NCBI GenBank assembly: GCA_946902985.2
Contig: OX336392.1
Location: forward strand, 464,406,693 to 464,470,692
Source of the DNA: Meconema thalassinum
Lineage: Eukaryota > Arthropoda > Insecta > Orthoptera > Tettigoniidae
DNA length: 64,000 bases
Direction: 5' to 3'
Shown here: piece by piece, positions 11,701-24,779 of the stretch
How the letters are laid out: the number at the start of each line of letters is the position of its first letter
Position numbering within the stretch: the stretch's first letter is position 1
Translations under genes and position numbers: made by a program
The notes under the pieces: model-generated
What the model was told of the DNA's origin: nothing
Seen by the model: the letters and a program-made list of their open reading frames with translations, nothing else
The model's database searches: none

Positions 11701-13438
11701 TCTGTAGCAAACCTGTTCTTTTAATGATCTTTGGATCATAATATTAATTTGGGAGTTCGCCATGTCCGTTACAAACACCGCATATCGTATGAAATGAAGT
11801 ATTTGTTGTTATGATGTAAATGTTGGCTTGAGCCTAGTGATTTCTGTGACTCATTTGATTTGCTTATATTTTCATGTTTATTTTGTGTCGTGACCCGGTC
11901 GAGTGTATTTAGCATTTCATATAAAAATGGCAAGCGGCCATGTGTGTATTTTTCTTGTTGATGATCACGTGTCGATTTACTTGTGTTGATTTAAAAAGTC
12001 CTAATTTTTTTAGGCGTTAGTGTTGATTGCTACGGCAATTCTTTGATTCCAATTTCATGCGGAAATTATTTTGTCTTATTCAGTGTAGGGAGTGTCGGAT
12101 AGTTTAATTAGTGTTTAGATTGTGTTCCTAGTGTCTGTCTAGCTCTAAGACAATGCAGATTCGTCCCCTGAAAGTTTACTGGATGGTAACGCATCTCGCA
12201 TTAATTGTACACATCGTACCGCATGTAGAGGAGCCGCACACGCACATGTCATTGCAGTAATTTGGGACATTTTGTCCGGAGGTTAACGATCTCTCCTGAG
12301 AGCAGGCCTAGTTTGGCACTTTTATTAATTCAAGTGGGTGTCATTTGGAAGTCCTTGTGTTTTGCTGTAAATATTGTAAATTTGTAGATCTGTTAATTAA
12401 ATTCATAAGTTTTAATCCTGGTATTCACTTTTTCCTGCATGTTATTTTGTTATGTGTTACCCTGCATTTTTAAGAAGCGCTCATTACAACAACTTTACGA
12501 AATGGACCGTTACGCTCCCCGAAAATCGAGTCTCATATGCTTCTTCGCAAGGGTTCAATATATATGACTTTTTGTAGTTGTAGTGTGGACGTAACATTCT
12601 GGTCATTTTCCCGCAATGATAACAATGAATAGGGAAACGGCTATTTTCTAACAACAGTACTGACACAAGTAATTTACAAACAAATTGAAAAATATGATTA
12701 GAAAGAGGAGTAAGTGACATAAAAGACACTGCCTAGGACCTATACCTCATTGGCTGTTAGAAACGTAGAGGCCAATAGCGCGGTAGGGAAATAATCAGAG
12801 CACTTTGGAAAACGTCGGCTGTCCCGAGCTCCTGAGGTAGGAATAGTGCCATTTATCGCCACATAGCGCTGAAGGATAAGGATCGGAATAAATGAAAGTA
12901 AATTTGAAAGCACCAATGCTTATTGCAGCTGATAACCTCAATGTACTGTACAACAGCATCGCACTTATACAGAGACATACTATGTCCATGATGATAGCTG
13001 TTTTAAGGGGCCTAAGAAATCTTTCTGCACTAATTGCTCCCCGTGACTGCAATTTATAAGCAAGACAAAATGTAACTATTTTCGCAATTCTGCACCAGAA
13101 CACGGGCTTGATGCAGCCCGCATCGCCAGCCAACAATATAGACTTATTGCTGTAAAATATTCTTACAGTTACACTACTACGGACATGAATGGTTCTAGAA
13201 CCTTAAAACGTGGTTTTCAAGTTCCTTTTGTCTGTTATTATAAATGTAGAGAATGGAGAGGGTTGTCCAAAATATCAAGTGGACAGAATTACCCGCAGGT
13301 TTCCAAAGTTTAAGTATAAAAAATTTGGTTTAGATCGGTGAAACGGTGTAGATTTGTATAAATGACAGACAAACAAACCAACATTCTGCCTTATATATAA
13401 TAGGCTAGGTTAGACAGGCACACTAAAAAGCCAAGCCA
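11701..13438. other. non-coding part of duplication unit, copy 1
   Basis: No coding frame supported. It matches about 35,175-36,906 closely. On the minus strand at about 12,985-13,015 there is a degenerate version of the LINE-type tail (GGCCCCTTAAAACA then TATCATCATG), possibly a very old retroposon in reverse orientation. It ends at the TTAA where piggyBac inserted. Confidence 0.55.
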
Positions 13439-13442
13439 TTAA

Positions 13443-13455
13443 CCTCTTCTTGCAT
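13443..13455 (+). repeat. piggyBac left terminal inverted repeat
   Basis: CCTCTTCTTGCAT, directly next to TTAA. It pairs with 26,608-26,620 at 12 of 13 bases. Confidence 0.85.
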
Positions 13456-13783
13456 GAATTAACTTCCGTTCACAAAAAAAAAATCTTTTTTTGTGAAATC
13501 TTGCTCGGAGAGCCCTATAAAATTGCAAGATAATAACGTTTTCATTATAAGAGCCCACATAAGGACCTGTGCATCCTGGCATCATTTGATGCCATCATGC
13601 GTCTGATAACCCAATATCTCAGTTAACAATGAAGGATCACGTATGGAAAATTATTGACATTTTAGAGACATTAAATATGTATGATATTTATATGTAAGGT
13701 ATACCCTTAATACACTCAACTTATCACATTGCTACACTAAGATTTCTCAATATTTAAAAGGCAAGTTCAACAAAGAGTGCTTT

Positions 13784-15663
13784 TCATTGATAATGAAAAC
13801 TTTCCATACATTCTGGGCACACAGGTTCCTCGCATTTCTTGCAGATGTATCTGGTACGTTTCTTGCAGAATTTATCATGGCATCTTGGCGCTTATTTTGC
13901 TGTCACTTTCTTTGGATAGTGTCCTCTGCCATCATACCGTCCTTGTCCATCAGCTCTATTCACTGGTTGCTTCTTCTTGGCAACTGGTTCATCTTCCCCC
14001 TCAGTTGAAGGGCGACCTCTTTTTCGGCTTTGAGGAGTGGTCCCTATCAGAATAAGAGATGAAGCAACAGCAGCCTTGAATGTAAGCAGAGGGATCTTTT
14101 CAACTTTTTCCCTGTAACACAGCCATGCATTCACAATAGCCATATTTCGGAGGTGAAAAAACAGTCTTAGATACCATTTTTTGTTTTTAAACCCATGGGG
14201 ATAGTGGGCAATCATTCTGTCCATCAAGTCTCCACCACCCATGAATTTATTGTACTCTCCAACAGAAAATGGTCTTGCAATGGATACAGTTCTTTTCTCC
14301 TTCCTGTCCCATCTTTCCACTTCATCCTCGTGCTGTGCACCAGCATATGTAGCGAGTAAGAGCACCTCCCTCGTGTCCTTCCAGCGTACAACAGTCATGT
14401 TGTCACAGGAAGTTGCAATTGAGCATGATCCTCGTGGAAGCTGCTTCCCATCCACAAGTTTTGTCTGAATGTTGGGAATTCTATTCAAACGCACAGTCCC
14501 TACAACAAAAATCTCTTGCAATTTCAAGTGTTCCAGCAAAGGGACTGATATAAATAAATTGTCTATGAAAAATTTGTGATTCTTCTTTTCAATTCCATGG
14601 CAGAGCCTAACAACAGTGTCACCAAACGGTCCAAGTGCACTCCTATCTTGTTGCTTGGCTCCTTCATAAATTTCAAAACAGTGAACATAACCATCCACAC
14701 TAGCTCTTACCCAAATTTTGAATTCCCACTTTTTGACTTGCCCTTCAAATATTGTTTCAAATGACTCCTGCCTTTGAAAGGTACCAACATTTCATCCACA
14801 CTCTGATGTTCTTTAGGATTAACAGCTTCGTGGAAAGTTTGGTGCAAGGTGGAAACAATAGGACGTAGTTTCCAGAATTTATCAGGCATCTGATCATCTT
14901 TATCGTCATTATTCACAAAGTGGATGTAACGTTTTATTTCCTCAAATCTATTGACTGACATGCTGTCTGCAATTAGATCCATTCGAAGACCTTTCACTGA
15001 TGATCAATACATTCTTGATTGTGGATATTTGATATAAGTCATTGTAATATTCATTCCCAGGAAGATTTTTAGTTCATTTTCTGTAACCCTGAATGACATT
15101 TTCCCATTCTGAAAGGCATAACGGTTAGTCCCGTACACTATAGCAGAAAATAATGTCTCTGGGAAAAGATGAATGAAAAAATCGTATGGATCATTTCCAT
15201 CTATTTTTATACTGTAGGTATCAAGGAACTGAGGAATTTGGTTGGTGTAGTCATTGTCCTTCCCTGAGAACCATAGTTTGGGTCTTTGCTTTCCCTTATC
15301 AGCGGCGGATAATGGAGTGACCGTGTTTCCTTGGGTGTTAGTTTTAGAACTACTAGGTTCGGGAGCTAGTGATAAATGACTGGTTCCAGAATCAAGGTTA
15401 CGTGTTCCAATATCTAGATATAGAGGCAGTTGTGTACAATTTTGTTCATTTTGTAGCTGTGGAACATTATCATCGTTATCACTATCTAGAAATATGCGAT
15501 TACGAATGCTTCTTTGAATGACTTCATATTCATCATCGTCATCACTACTCGAAAAGCTGGCATCAGAATCTACAGGCAGATAATCTTCCAACAAGTGTTC
15601 CTCGATTTCATCTGGATCCAGAAACTCAGCCATTAGGGATCTGTTATGAAATAATGGGCTCAT
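13784..15663 (-). pseudogene. piggyBac transposase, three disabling lesions
   Basis: The minus-strand reading starts MSPLFHNRSLMAEF at 15,663 with an acidic N-terminus, then a DDE_Tnp_1_7 piggyBac domain. Catalytic aspartates sit in SVDEMLVPFKGR, KFFIDNLFIS and GGGDLMDRM and all three survive. Lesions: an in-frame TGA at 15,004-15,006, a frameshift near 14,735 in an A run, and an in-frame TAA at 13,892-13,894 that cuts off the C-terminal cysteine-rich domain (CHDKFCKK..., then CKKCEEPVCPEC), which remains readable in frame to 13,784. Full length would be about 620 residues, normal for the family. Confidence 0.88.
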
Positions 15664-17689
15664 TGGTAATTTCTAACAATCAACATCACATTATAGGTGG
15701 CATAGTCTTATTATATTGGCTGCTGTATATAACCTAGGAAGAACGGAACCGAAAATTACATTGAAAGCAACATCGGCGTAATAAGAAATATGACTAGACC
15801 ACTTACATCATACTTCGTAAATTAACAATAATATAAACTCCAATTTTGACCTAAATCAAATGATTTTTGTGCTACCATAACCAACCAAGACTTAGAGATT
15901 ATGTGTAACTTTCTGCATACTGGCATCATATGATGCCACATGTGTTACGGTCTCTAGTACTACTCCGAATTATTCTGATATTCATATTTTCATACTGTTG
16001 TATAAAGCATTCCATACTGCATAACCCAGTATTTTTACTTACTTTTGGAAACCAATACTGATGCGTACACGAAGGGATTATATTAGTAATGCAAGCGAAC
16101 TTGAGAACACATGTGCACTGGCGGGAACAAACCGTTGCAACCACAGATTACCTACTACTACAGATAGCCGACAGCCATGCTAATTCTTGGCACCTAAGAC
16201 TTCAGCGCTGTCTGGTGTTTGACCGCGGTACTAGTTGAGCACGACCGTGCGGGTAGCCTACCCCACCCCTTCCCCTCGTTCCGCTAAATATTCTCGTCCT
16301 AACTGCTCTGCCCACTTCAATGTTCCGAAAATCACAATCTTCCCAATACTTATAGCACACGTTTTTAAGTGTGGAGATAATAATATGATCTACACGGAAT
16401 AAATCACATTCAAAATAGCAATAACAGTTTTTTTTAATAATACCAAAGTGGGAAATTGTGAATTCCGGAACTCTGAAATGAGCAATCACAGCATTTAGGA
16501 CATGACCTCATCAATAATTTACATGTTTACATTTCTTTCAGTTGCAATTGGAGCATATTGCATTGACAAGAATTAGGCTACTATAAGGTATGCAGCATAT
16601 TATTACTCAATTTAAAAAAATGGTCCCTTCCAATTAACCACTGTTGGCCCAATTATAACCGATTAGTTCCGAGATTAAACTAGAAAGGAAAAGTACTGGG
16701 AAGGGAGAATATTCATATCTTAAAATGCTTGATGCTGTTCGCAATAACAGGAAAATTTTAAGAGAGAATACTAAGGAAATAGGTGGTGTAACCTGATCCT
16801 CATCACACTAAAATTGTTAGTGTAATTAATGCCAAATTCATTAGTTTCAGAAAAATAATTGGATATCACAAAATTTATATACAGTAGTTCATTTGATATT
16901 CCCTTTAAAATATATCCAGTCCACCAATTTTGAAGGGTGAAATACAGTAAGTACATGTACATAAACAAATTTCATGGCACACTAATACAGTAAATTCTAT
17001 GACATGCTGTGAAGGGGAAAGGAGAAATAGGACTTTCAATGAAAAACAAGAAACACACTCAATACTGCTAGAAATCATCATGTTTTATTTCAAAAGTTTG
17101 TCAACTAAGAAAAAATAACAGGGAGAGCCAAAATCAAACTTACCAAAAATACAGTAATCAAATCTGGTCCTTTTAAAAGTATGTGTTGAGGCATGTTCTT
17201 CTTTCTTGCCAAGGTATAACGGTAGGCTACAGCACATGATAATGGACCTATTACCTCCTTGACGCCATGGCTGACACCGATGAACCGCAAATTCCTACAA
17301 CACATGCAAGTTTGTATGTTGAAACAGTTAACTTAATAAATGTGTAATGCTTGAAATGGAGAACTTGAATTTGCTGTTATGTGTATGTTTGCAACTACTA
17401 TAACTATATTTTAAAAGAATCTCTTATTGTAGAATCATTGTGTTTTTGATATTAATTTTAGGGCTTTTGATAACATATTCATTTAGCCCCATATATTTGG
17501 AAGTGTATAGGATTTATATGATAATCTCTGTTATTGTGGTATCTGTAGTAGTGTGTAGGCTATACTTTCTGTAATTCAGATGAGGACTGGAAAGGTGGCA
17601 GCCATAGTTAGGGACATTTATTTTTAAGAATTTTTAATAATATGTACTAAAATGAAATTGAAATACCAACAGGAACTGTTACAAATTCG
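15664..17689. other. piggyBac non-coding 5' region
   Basis: No coding frame supported. The palindromic GGCATCATATGATGCC at 15,920-15,935 resembles GGCATCATTTGATGCC at about 13,578-13,593, near the left end; such paired motifs flanking the transposase could be subterminal repeats. The rest is AT-rich. Confidence 0.4.
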
Positions 17690-18438
17690 CCCTCAGGGGC
17701 TCACATCTAGTGGGACGTGGGTTAGCGACCACGGGACCCCAGCTGAGTCCGGCATTGCTTCCACTTACTTGTGCCGGGCTCCTCTCTGTCTTCTTTCCTG
17801 TCGACCGCACTTGGTCAACTCTTGTTCTCTTCCGACCCCGATGGTATTAGGGTATCCGAGGCCTAGGGAGTCTCTTCCTTTCCCGCCTTAATTGGCCCTT
17901 GTCTCATCTTTTCTGATTCCCTCCTTCTGCGAGGGGTCAGCCTTCTTTTTCTTTTCCTTTTCCCTCCGGCCTTGTGCTCAAGGCCCTTAAGGAGGCAGCA
18001 GGGTGTATGTAGCCCCACCACTTCTGGTGCACCCTAGATAATGCTACACCCTCAGGGGCTCATGGCTGGTGAGTTCGGGAGTTGGCGACCCCGAGGGATT
18101 CCTGAGCTGGGTCCGTTTTCCCCTTGTGTCCCTTACCTTTGGGACGGACCCTCTCCTCTTTCACATTCCTATCTGCCTTTCATGGCTCTCCTTCCTTCAA
18201 AGTCCCTCAATCCGCATACTTTGAGGGTTGAGGGCATTTCTTTTCCTCCTGTCCTTTATTTGCCTTATTCTCCTTTACTTTTCCATTTCTTCTTCTAGTA
18301 TGTAGGTTAGTAGTTAGTTTTAGTTTTAAGTTTGCATTTCATTTTCATCTTCACGATCACCCAAACCATCAGGGGCCGATAACCTAGATGTTAGGCCCCT
18401 TAAAACAACAATTATCATCATCATCATCATCATCATCA
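17690..18438 (+). mobile_element. family A retroposon
   Basis: Full-length family A: C-rich start, first GGGGCTCAC half, second GGGGCTCA(C/T) half at about 18,053, hairpin starting at 18,372, and ATC/CAT tail to 18,438. No clear target duplication, although a roughly 40-bp sequence (CATTTATTTTTAAGAAT...AATATGTACTAAAA) occurs on both sides, at about 17,620 and 18,552. It sits inside the piggyBac element. Confidence 0.85.
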
Positions 18439-20586
18439 CTAGGCTGTGTGTACCCTGTTCTTACCCTCCGACTAGAATTAGAATTCTTGACATTCAGCAA
18501 TCAAACATGGACCCCAGAAGTGTCAACCAAGAACTATACCACCTGGTTGGTCTCATTTATTTTTAAGAATAATATGTACTAAAAAGAAATTGATCCAAGT
18601 TATTTATTTTTACTGTGCTTCGAATGAAGGTTGCGGCGTTGTGTATAGTGCAGCCATTATATCCAACGTTGCAATGAGTAAATGTTCCCCGATATTGGTA
18701 TAGGACACATTACCTGTATGAACTCTGAATAAGTGAAGCAATAGAGCAATACTTAATTAAATTACTAGAACTGAAAGTACCGGTAACAATTCCATAGCCA
18801 AAATTGTGACGTGCCTTTTATGTCTTAGTTGTTTTGCAGAAAATACTGTACTAAGAGTGTAGAGTTGAAATACAACTTGAACAAGAACACGACAGCCTAG
18901 AATAAATACACACGAGACACGACAATAGAGCACTTTAGAACAGTAACGAGAGCGAACTTTCAGTGGAGATGTTGGCAACCATGTGAATACAAACAATTTA
19001 TGACCAGAACGTAAAACTATGCCAGCGCTCAGAGCATGTTAAAACAATTGGGATCAGTTCAGTTGTTTGCAAACGACTTGTTTATGTTACGGTGAGTAGT
19101 CGCTGAATTCATTCGACTGTTTTCTAAAAGCAGTCAAACAAGTCGATGGTTTTAACTTTTGTCAGTCGACTGCTGATGCCCATCTCTACAAACCAATTGA
19201 CAACCAGAATCAATTTGAGCGTACACACCCTCCGACTTGCTAAAATGCTATTAATATTGGATCCCAATACTGTATAAAATATTTTCTGATTTAATTTTCC
19301 TGGAAAATCTATTCTATGTTTGCATCGATCATTACCATCACGCTATGGGGAGAATTTCATAATAATTTTCTTGTAATTCATTTATCACGCGGTAGAATAA
19401 ATGAATGAAATTCAATCATAAAATAAATAGAACTCTAAGCCATAATTGGTAAGCCCATGTTCAAGTTGTGTAATAATTCAAGAATGCACCCAATTCTCAT
19501 TAAAAGTGTATAGACTGTGTTAAGGAGTTCAAACATAACCTAAATATTGAATGCTTAACATTTCCAATGAAATGACATACATATATATATTTGGACAACT
19601 GGACGTAGGATATTTCATTGAAAGAATCTACGAACAAGAAACTGTATAAAACTATAGGCACCTACAGCCGTCAAGCTGTCCTCACAGTACCCGCTGGAGA
19701 TTTACATCACCACTCTATCTGTACGGTACCTCGAGATAAGCCTAAGTGCGCCAACTGTGAGGGAACACATAAACTCTTCCATCCCTGCCCTCATGTCTTT
19801 GCCACTAACCCCCCCCCCCCCCCCTCCCACACAGCACGCCACTGCTCTGACACAGTTGTTAGGCCTGCTACAACAACTCTCAGCCATAACCCTGTAAACT
19901 ACAGCTAAACCAAACCCAGAACCCCCTAATACACTTCATTTGCAGAGCAATAAAATCCATAAATCAACTCCGCAACGAGCTTCACAAAACCTAAATTATG
20001 AACGAAAAGACTACTCCACAAACACCAAAATCAGTAAACCTCCCTCATTTCAGCCACACTACACCATAAACAGACATAGAAAGCATAGTCATGACCCCTT
20101 CATGGAGTAGGCTATTGTCTAAACACGATCATGTCTCCTTCAACTTTACTGAAGACTTCATTAAATTCTATTAAAAATTCATAAACTCATTCCACAAATC
20201 TTAAAATCAGTATACATCCCTCATTTCAGTTACTCTATTCAATAAACAAACATAGAAGGCGTAACCATGACCCCTTCATGGAGTAGGCTATTGTCTAAAT
20301 CTGACCACGCATACTACAACCTTACTCTAATTCAAAATTACAGCCAAATGATCCATCTGACTGGGAGGCTTGCCTGGGATGATGGGCCAGAAAACCGGGA
20401 GTTCAAGCATAACCTAAATATTGAATGCTTAACATTTCCAATAACTTGGACAACTGGATTTAGGCTATTTCATTGAAAGAATCAACGAACTGTATAAAAC
20501 TATAGGCACCTACAGGTATACTTAACATATTAATTAAAGCTCTACAATAAACATACAGCACAATGAATTGTATAGCATGAAGTTAT
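18439..20586. other. AT-rich region with LINE relics and internal duplication
   Basis: It contains two diverged copies of a composite sequence. One pair is about 19,535-19,672 and 20,405-20,516 (sharing TAAATATTGAATGCTTAACA and ACTATAGGCACCTACAG). The other is about 19,985-20,130 and 20,175-20,300 (sharing GACCCCTTCATGGAGTAGGC). A run of 16 C at about 19,809-19,824 is a possible sequencing weak point. No intact gene. Confidence 0.5.
19618..19908 (+). pseudogene. LINE ORF1 zinc-knuckle fragment
   Basis: The short frame contains KCANCEGTHKLFHPCPHVFA, which fits the CX2CX3-4HX4-5C knuckle followed by P typical of the C-terminus of Jockey/I-type ORF1 proteins. A low-complexity proline run (the poly-C tract) follows, then a stop. 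Only this fragment is recognisable. It is probably an old LINE insertion inside piggyBac, unrelated in detail to the LINE at 38 kb. Confidence 0.5.
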
Positions 20587-20589
20587 CCT

Positions 20590-20821
20590 GAAGAAGTCGT
20601 TTCATTAGAACGACTACTTAAATTCGAATGATTCCATTCGCTTGGAATTAGTCGTTTGCCAACGACTTGTTTCATTCCAATGATTTCCAACGATTGCTTT
20701 GGGATCAGTCGTTTACAACGGCTACTTCAATTCGAATGATTCCATTCGCTTGGAATTAGTCGTTTGCCAACGACTTGTTTCATTCCAATGATTTCCAACG
20801 ATTGTTTTGAGATCAGTCGTT
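20590..20821 (+). repeat. 108-bp tandem repeat, two copies
   Basis: The motif CGAATGATTCCATTCGCTTG starts at 20,625 and again at 20,733, with matching flanks (CAACGACTTGTTTCATTCCA; GATCAGTCGTT). Each unit holds short inverted pieces (AACGACT/AGTCGTT). Related sequence occurs at about 19,065-19,175 and 23,047-23,165. The second unit is interrupted by a family B insertion. Confidence 0.75.
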
Positions 20822-23046
20822 CCCCCAGGGGCTCACATCTTGTGGGCGTGGGTTGGCGACCACGGGGCCCCAGCTGAGTCCGGCATTGCTTCCACTTACT
20901 TGTGCCGGGCTCCTCTCTGTCTTCTTTCCTGTCGACCTCACTTGGTCAACTCTTGTTCTCTTCTGACCCCGACGGTATTAGGGTATCCGAGGCCTAGGGA
21001 GTCTCTTCCTTTCCCGCCTTAATTGGCCCTTGTCTCATCTTTTCTGATACCCTCCTTCTGCGAGGGGTCAGCCTTCTTTTTCTCTTCCTTTTACCTCCTG
21101 CCTTGTGCTCTAGGCCCTTAAGGAGGCAGGGTGTATGTAGCCCCACCACTTCTGGTGCACCCTAGATAATGCTTCACCCTCAGGGGCTCACGGCTGGTGA
21201 GTACGGGACTTGGCGACCCCGAGGGATTCCCAAGCTGGGTCCGTTTTCCCCTTTTGTCCCTTACCTTTGGGGGCGGACCTTGTCCTCTCTCCCCTCTCCT
21301 CTCCTCTTTTCCTTCTCCCCCAGGGGCTCACATCTTGTGGGCGTGGGTTGGCGACCACGGGGCCCCAGCTGAGTCCGGCATTGCTTCCACTTACTTGTGC
21401 CGGGCTCCTCTCTGTCTTCTTTCCTGTCGACCTCACTTGGTCAACTCTTGTTCTCTTCTGACCCCGACGGTATTAGGGTATCCGAGGCCTAGAGAGTCTC
21501 TTCCTTTCCCGCCTTAATTGGCCCTTGTCTCATCTTTTCTGATACCCTCCTTCTGCGAGGGGTCAGCCTTCCTTTTCTCTTCCTTTTACCTCCTGCCTTG
21601 TGTTCTAGGCCCTTAAGGAGGCAGGGTGTATGTAGCCCCACCACTTTTGGTGCACCCTAGATAATGCTACACCCTCAGGGGCTCACGGCTGGTGAGTTCG
21701 GGAGTTGGCGACCCCGAGGGATTCCTGAGCTGGGTCCGTTTTCCCATTTTGTCCCTTACCTTTGGGGCGGACCCTCTCCTCTTTCACTTTCCTATCTGCC
21801 TTTCATGGCTCTCCTTCCTTCCAAGTCCCTCAATCCGCCTTCTTCGAGGGTTGAGGGCATTTCTTTTCTTCCTGTCCTTTATTTGCCTTATTCTCCTTTA
21901 GTTTTCCATTTCTTCTTCTAGTATGTAGGTTAGTAGTTAGTTTTAGTTTTAAGTTCGCATTTCATTTTCATCTTCACGATCACCCTAACCATCAGGGGCC
22001 GATAACCTAGATGTTAGGCCCCTTAAAACAACAATTATCATCATCATCATCATCATCTTTTCCTTCTATTTCCTTTTCTCTTTAAGATTCCCGCACTGTT
22101 TTTGTTACTCGAATCACCGTGTATCTAAATTCCCTTTTAGCGATTTTTTAAGGCATTTTTGATCTATGTTGCATTTTGTAAGTTTTTTCGATCTAAATTA
22201 CATCTCGCGATTGTTTTCAACCTCAATTGCATTTTGTAAAGATTGACAATCTAAATTGCTTTTTAGTAAGTCTTTCAATGCAGGTTGCCGGGCCTTTTAG
22301 TGAGTATTTTGAATTTCAATTGCATTTTGTAAGTATTTTCAACCAAAACCGCATTTCGCACGAATTTTGAATCTAAATTGCATTTTGTTTGGTGGACATT
22401 TTGCACATATTTTGATTCTCAATTGCATTTTGTGGGTATTTTGAATCTAAATTACATTTGTCAAGTATTTTCAATCTAAATCGTTTTGTAAGTATTGTCA
22501 ATCCACATGAGTCGTTTGAATCTACCGTACATTTTGTAAGCATTTTCAATTTCAATTGCATTTTGTAAGTATTTTGAATTTCAATTGCACTTTGTGAATA
22601 ATTTGGATTGGAACTGGGATATTTCAATCTGAATTGCATTGTGTATTTTCAATTTCAATTGCATTTTGTAAGTATTTTGAACCTCAATTGCATTTTGTAC
22701 GTAATTTCGATCTCATTTGCATTTTGTAAGTACTTTGAATTTCAGTTGCATTTTGTAAGTATTTCGACGCTACTTTGCATTTTGTACGTATTTTGAATCT
22801 AGCCTACGTTTTGTGGGTCTTTTTCAATCTATTCTTTTTGTGCAACTTTTCGTTCTAAATTCCCTTTTGTGAGACCATATTGTGAGTTATTTCCATGTGA
22901 GTTCCTTTTTGTACGTATTTTCCGTATTCGATAATTTTGTTCTGGTTTCCATTTCATTATCATTTTCGCTATCACCCAGATCATTAGGGGCCGATAACCT
23001 CGATGTTAGGCCCCTTAAAACAACAATTATCATCATCATCATCATC
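20822..23046 (+). mobile_element. family B retroposon with a family A element nested in it
   Basis: The outer B begins CCCCCAGGGGCTCAC, is interrupted by family A at 21,317-22,057, resumes with the T/C-rich linker and 29-bp array, and ends with a hairpin at 22,987 and an ATC tail. Target duplication: GAGATCAGTCGTT at 20,809-20,821 and GAGATCAATCGTT at 23,047-23,059 (one mismatch). Without the nested A it is about 1.48 kb. Confidence 0.88.
21317..22057 (+). mobile_element. family A retroposon nested in family B
   Basis: Complete 741-bp family A. The B target TTTTCCTTCT is duplicated at 21,307-21,316 and 22,058-22,067; the uninterrupted B at 28.4 kb has this sequence once. Hairpin starts at 21,995. 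This is a clean case of recent retroposition into a related element. Confidence 0.92.
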
Positions 23047-23059
23047 GAGATCAATCGTT

Positions 23060-23645
23060 TGCAAACGACTTGTTTATGATACGGTGAGTAGTCGTTGAAT
23101 TCATTCGACTGTTTTTTAAAAGCAGTTGAATAAGTCGATTGTTTTAACTATCGACTAATTCGACTGTTTTCAGTTGACTGCTGCCCATCTCTACACACAA
23201 CTAATTTTCTACACCAGCCGCTACTGAGCACGAGCTGTGACTGGCCTAGACATTAGCATCCTACGTGTTGAAAAATATTGTAAGTAACGTGTGGGAATAA
23301 AATACTACCTATAGGTATGTCAACCATTACATTGGCATATAATAAATGAATTATATTTATCTTGTATCTATCTATCCCACGATATAACATAATACAAGGT
23401 GAAGAGTCCTTTAAAACAAATTGTTTACTGTGATACTGGAAGAAACAATACAACACAGTGGTAATAGTTCTAGCCTGCGCCTATTTGTTAATAAAATTTC
23501 ATGTGATTTCACTCAGATCTCTGTTGTAGTGGCTTATTATATGTGCACCTTGTAACTTAATAGTACATTATGCAACGAGCCAATAATGACAATAATTAAG
23601 ACACGAGTTTTATAATTTCCATACGAGTGTCTTAATTACAATTAT
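23060..23645. other. non-coding, with an 11-bp hairpin
   Basis: No gene. AATTAAGACAC and its perfect complement GTGTCTTAATT flank about 21 nt at roughly 23,594-23,636. The outer arms are AT-rich and partly complementary too. May be part of a fold-back element into which the next family A inserted. Confidence 0.45.
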
Positions 23646-24380
23646 CCCCCAGGGGCTCACATCTAGTGGGTTGTGGGTTGGCGACCACGGGGCCCCAGCT
23701 GAGTCCGGCATTGCTTCCACTTACTTGTGCCGGGCTCCTCTCTGTCTTCTTTCCTGACGACCTCACTTGGTCAACTCTTGTTCTCTTCCGACCCCGATGG
23801 TATTAGGGTATCCGAGGCCTAGGGAGTCTCTTCCTTTCCCGCCTTAATTGGCCCTTGTCTCATCTTTTCTGATTCCCTCCTTCTGCGAGGGGTCAGCCTT
23901 CTTTTTCTTTTCATGTTATCTCCTGCCTTCTGCTTAAGGCCCTCATGGAGGCCGGGTGTATGTAGCCCCACCACTTTTGGTGCACCCTAGATAATGCTAC
24001 ACCCTCAGGGGCTCACGGCTGGTGAGTTCGGGAGTTGGCGACCCCGAGGGATTCCTGAGCTGGGTCCGTTTTCCCTTTTTGTCCCTTACCTTTGGGGGCG
24101 GACCCTTTCCTCTTTCACTTTCCTATCTGCTTTTCATGGCTCTCCTTCCTTCCAAGTCCCTCAATCCGCCTTCTTCGAGGGTTGAGGGCATTTCTTTTCC
24201 TCCTGTCCTTTATTTGCCTTATTCTCCTTTAGTTTTCCATTTCTTCTTCTAGTATGTAGGTTATTAGTTAGTTTTAGTTTTAAGTTCGCTTTTCATTTTT
24301 CATCTTCACGATCACTCAAACCATCAGGGGCCGATAACCTAGATGTTAGGCCCCTTAAAACAACAATTATCATCATCATC
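23646..24380 (+). mobile_element. family A retroposon
   Basis: Complete 735-bp copy flanked by TAATTACAATTAT at 23,633-23,645 and 24,381-24,393 (13-bp perfect target duplication). Two GGGGCTCAC halves, hairpin at 24,327, short ATC tail. Confidence 0.93.
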
Positions 24381-24411
24381 TAATTACAATTATAGACGAG
24401 TTGCATACGAC

Positions 24412-24779
24412 TGTTTATGTTCGACGATAATTATAACTATTTTATGTTCGAACATAAATATTCATAAATATCTGTCGAGATTTCACCAGTTTTATATACT
24501 GAACAGAGAGAATGGGATGCAGAGAATACCTTGTATTTGACCATGGCCTCCTGGAATACCTCACTATGACACTCGCCACGCAATGAAATTTAAAATAGGG
24601 GGCCATGGAAGTGAGCGCAGGTGCGATGCTATCCTCACCTAATTGGTCACACAACTGTTTCTTGAGCTCTGATTGGTGGGAGAAACTGTATCATAATGAA
24701 AACTTGTACTATAATGAGCCTCATTATAGTACAGTTTTCTGACATAATATTTACATTTCGCCAGTGTCGAACATAAACA
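24412..24779. repeat. 368-bp segment with 14-bp inverted ends and internal palindromes
   Basis: TGTTTATGTTCGAC at 24,412-24,425 is the exact complement of 24,766-24,779. Inside are the perfect palindrome TTTATGTTCGAACATAAA (24,441-24,458) and a 13-bp inverted repeat with a one-base spacer (GTACTATAATGAG at 24,706-24,718 and its complement at 24,720-24,732). The arrangement is MITE-like, but no target duplication was found. Confidence 0.5.

Noticed and set aside
12795..13136. 113-residue minus-strand frame as a host gene
   Set aside because: It is only partly conserved in the duplicate (shifted and shortened there), has no recognisable domain, and includes a degenerate retroposon tail.
17105..17305. 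Small minus-strand frame with hydrophobic end in the piggyBac 5' region
   Set aside because: Short, no homologue recognised, and no splice or start context to support it.
19702..19887. Glycine-run minus-strand frame
   Set aside because: Antisense of the poly-C tract in a LINE ORF1 relic.
22608..22796. Leu/Phe-rich 62-residue frame repeated in B elements as a membrane peptide
   Set aside because: It is a by-product of the AT-rich 29-bp array; the repeated residues follow the DNA repeat rather than a protein design.
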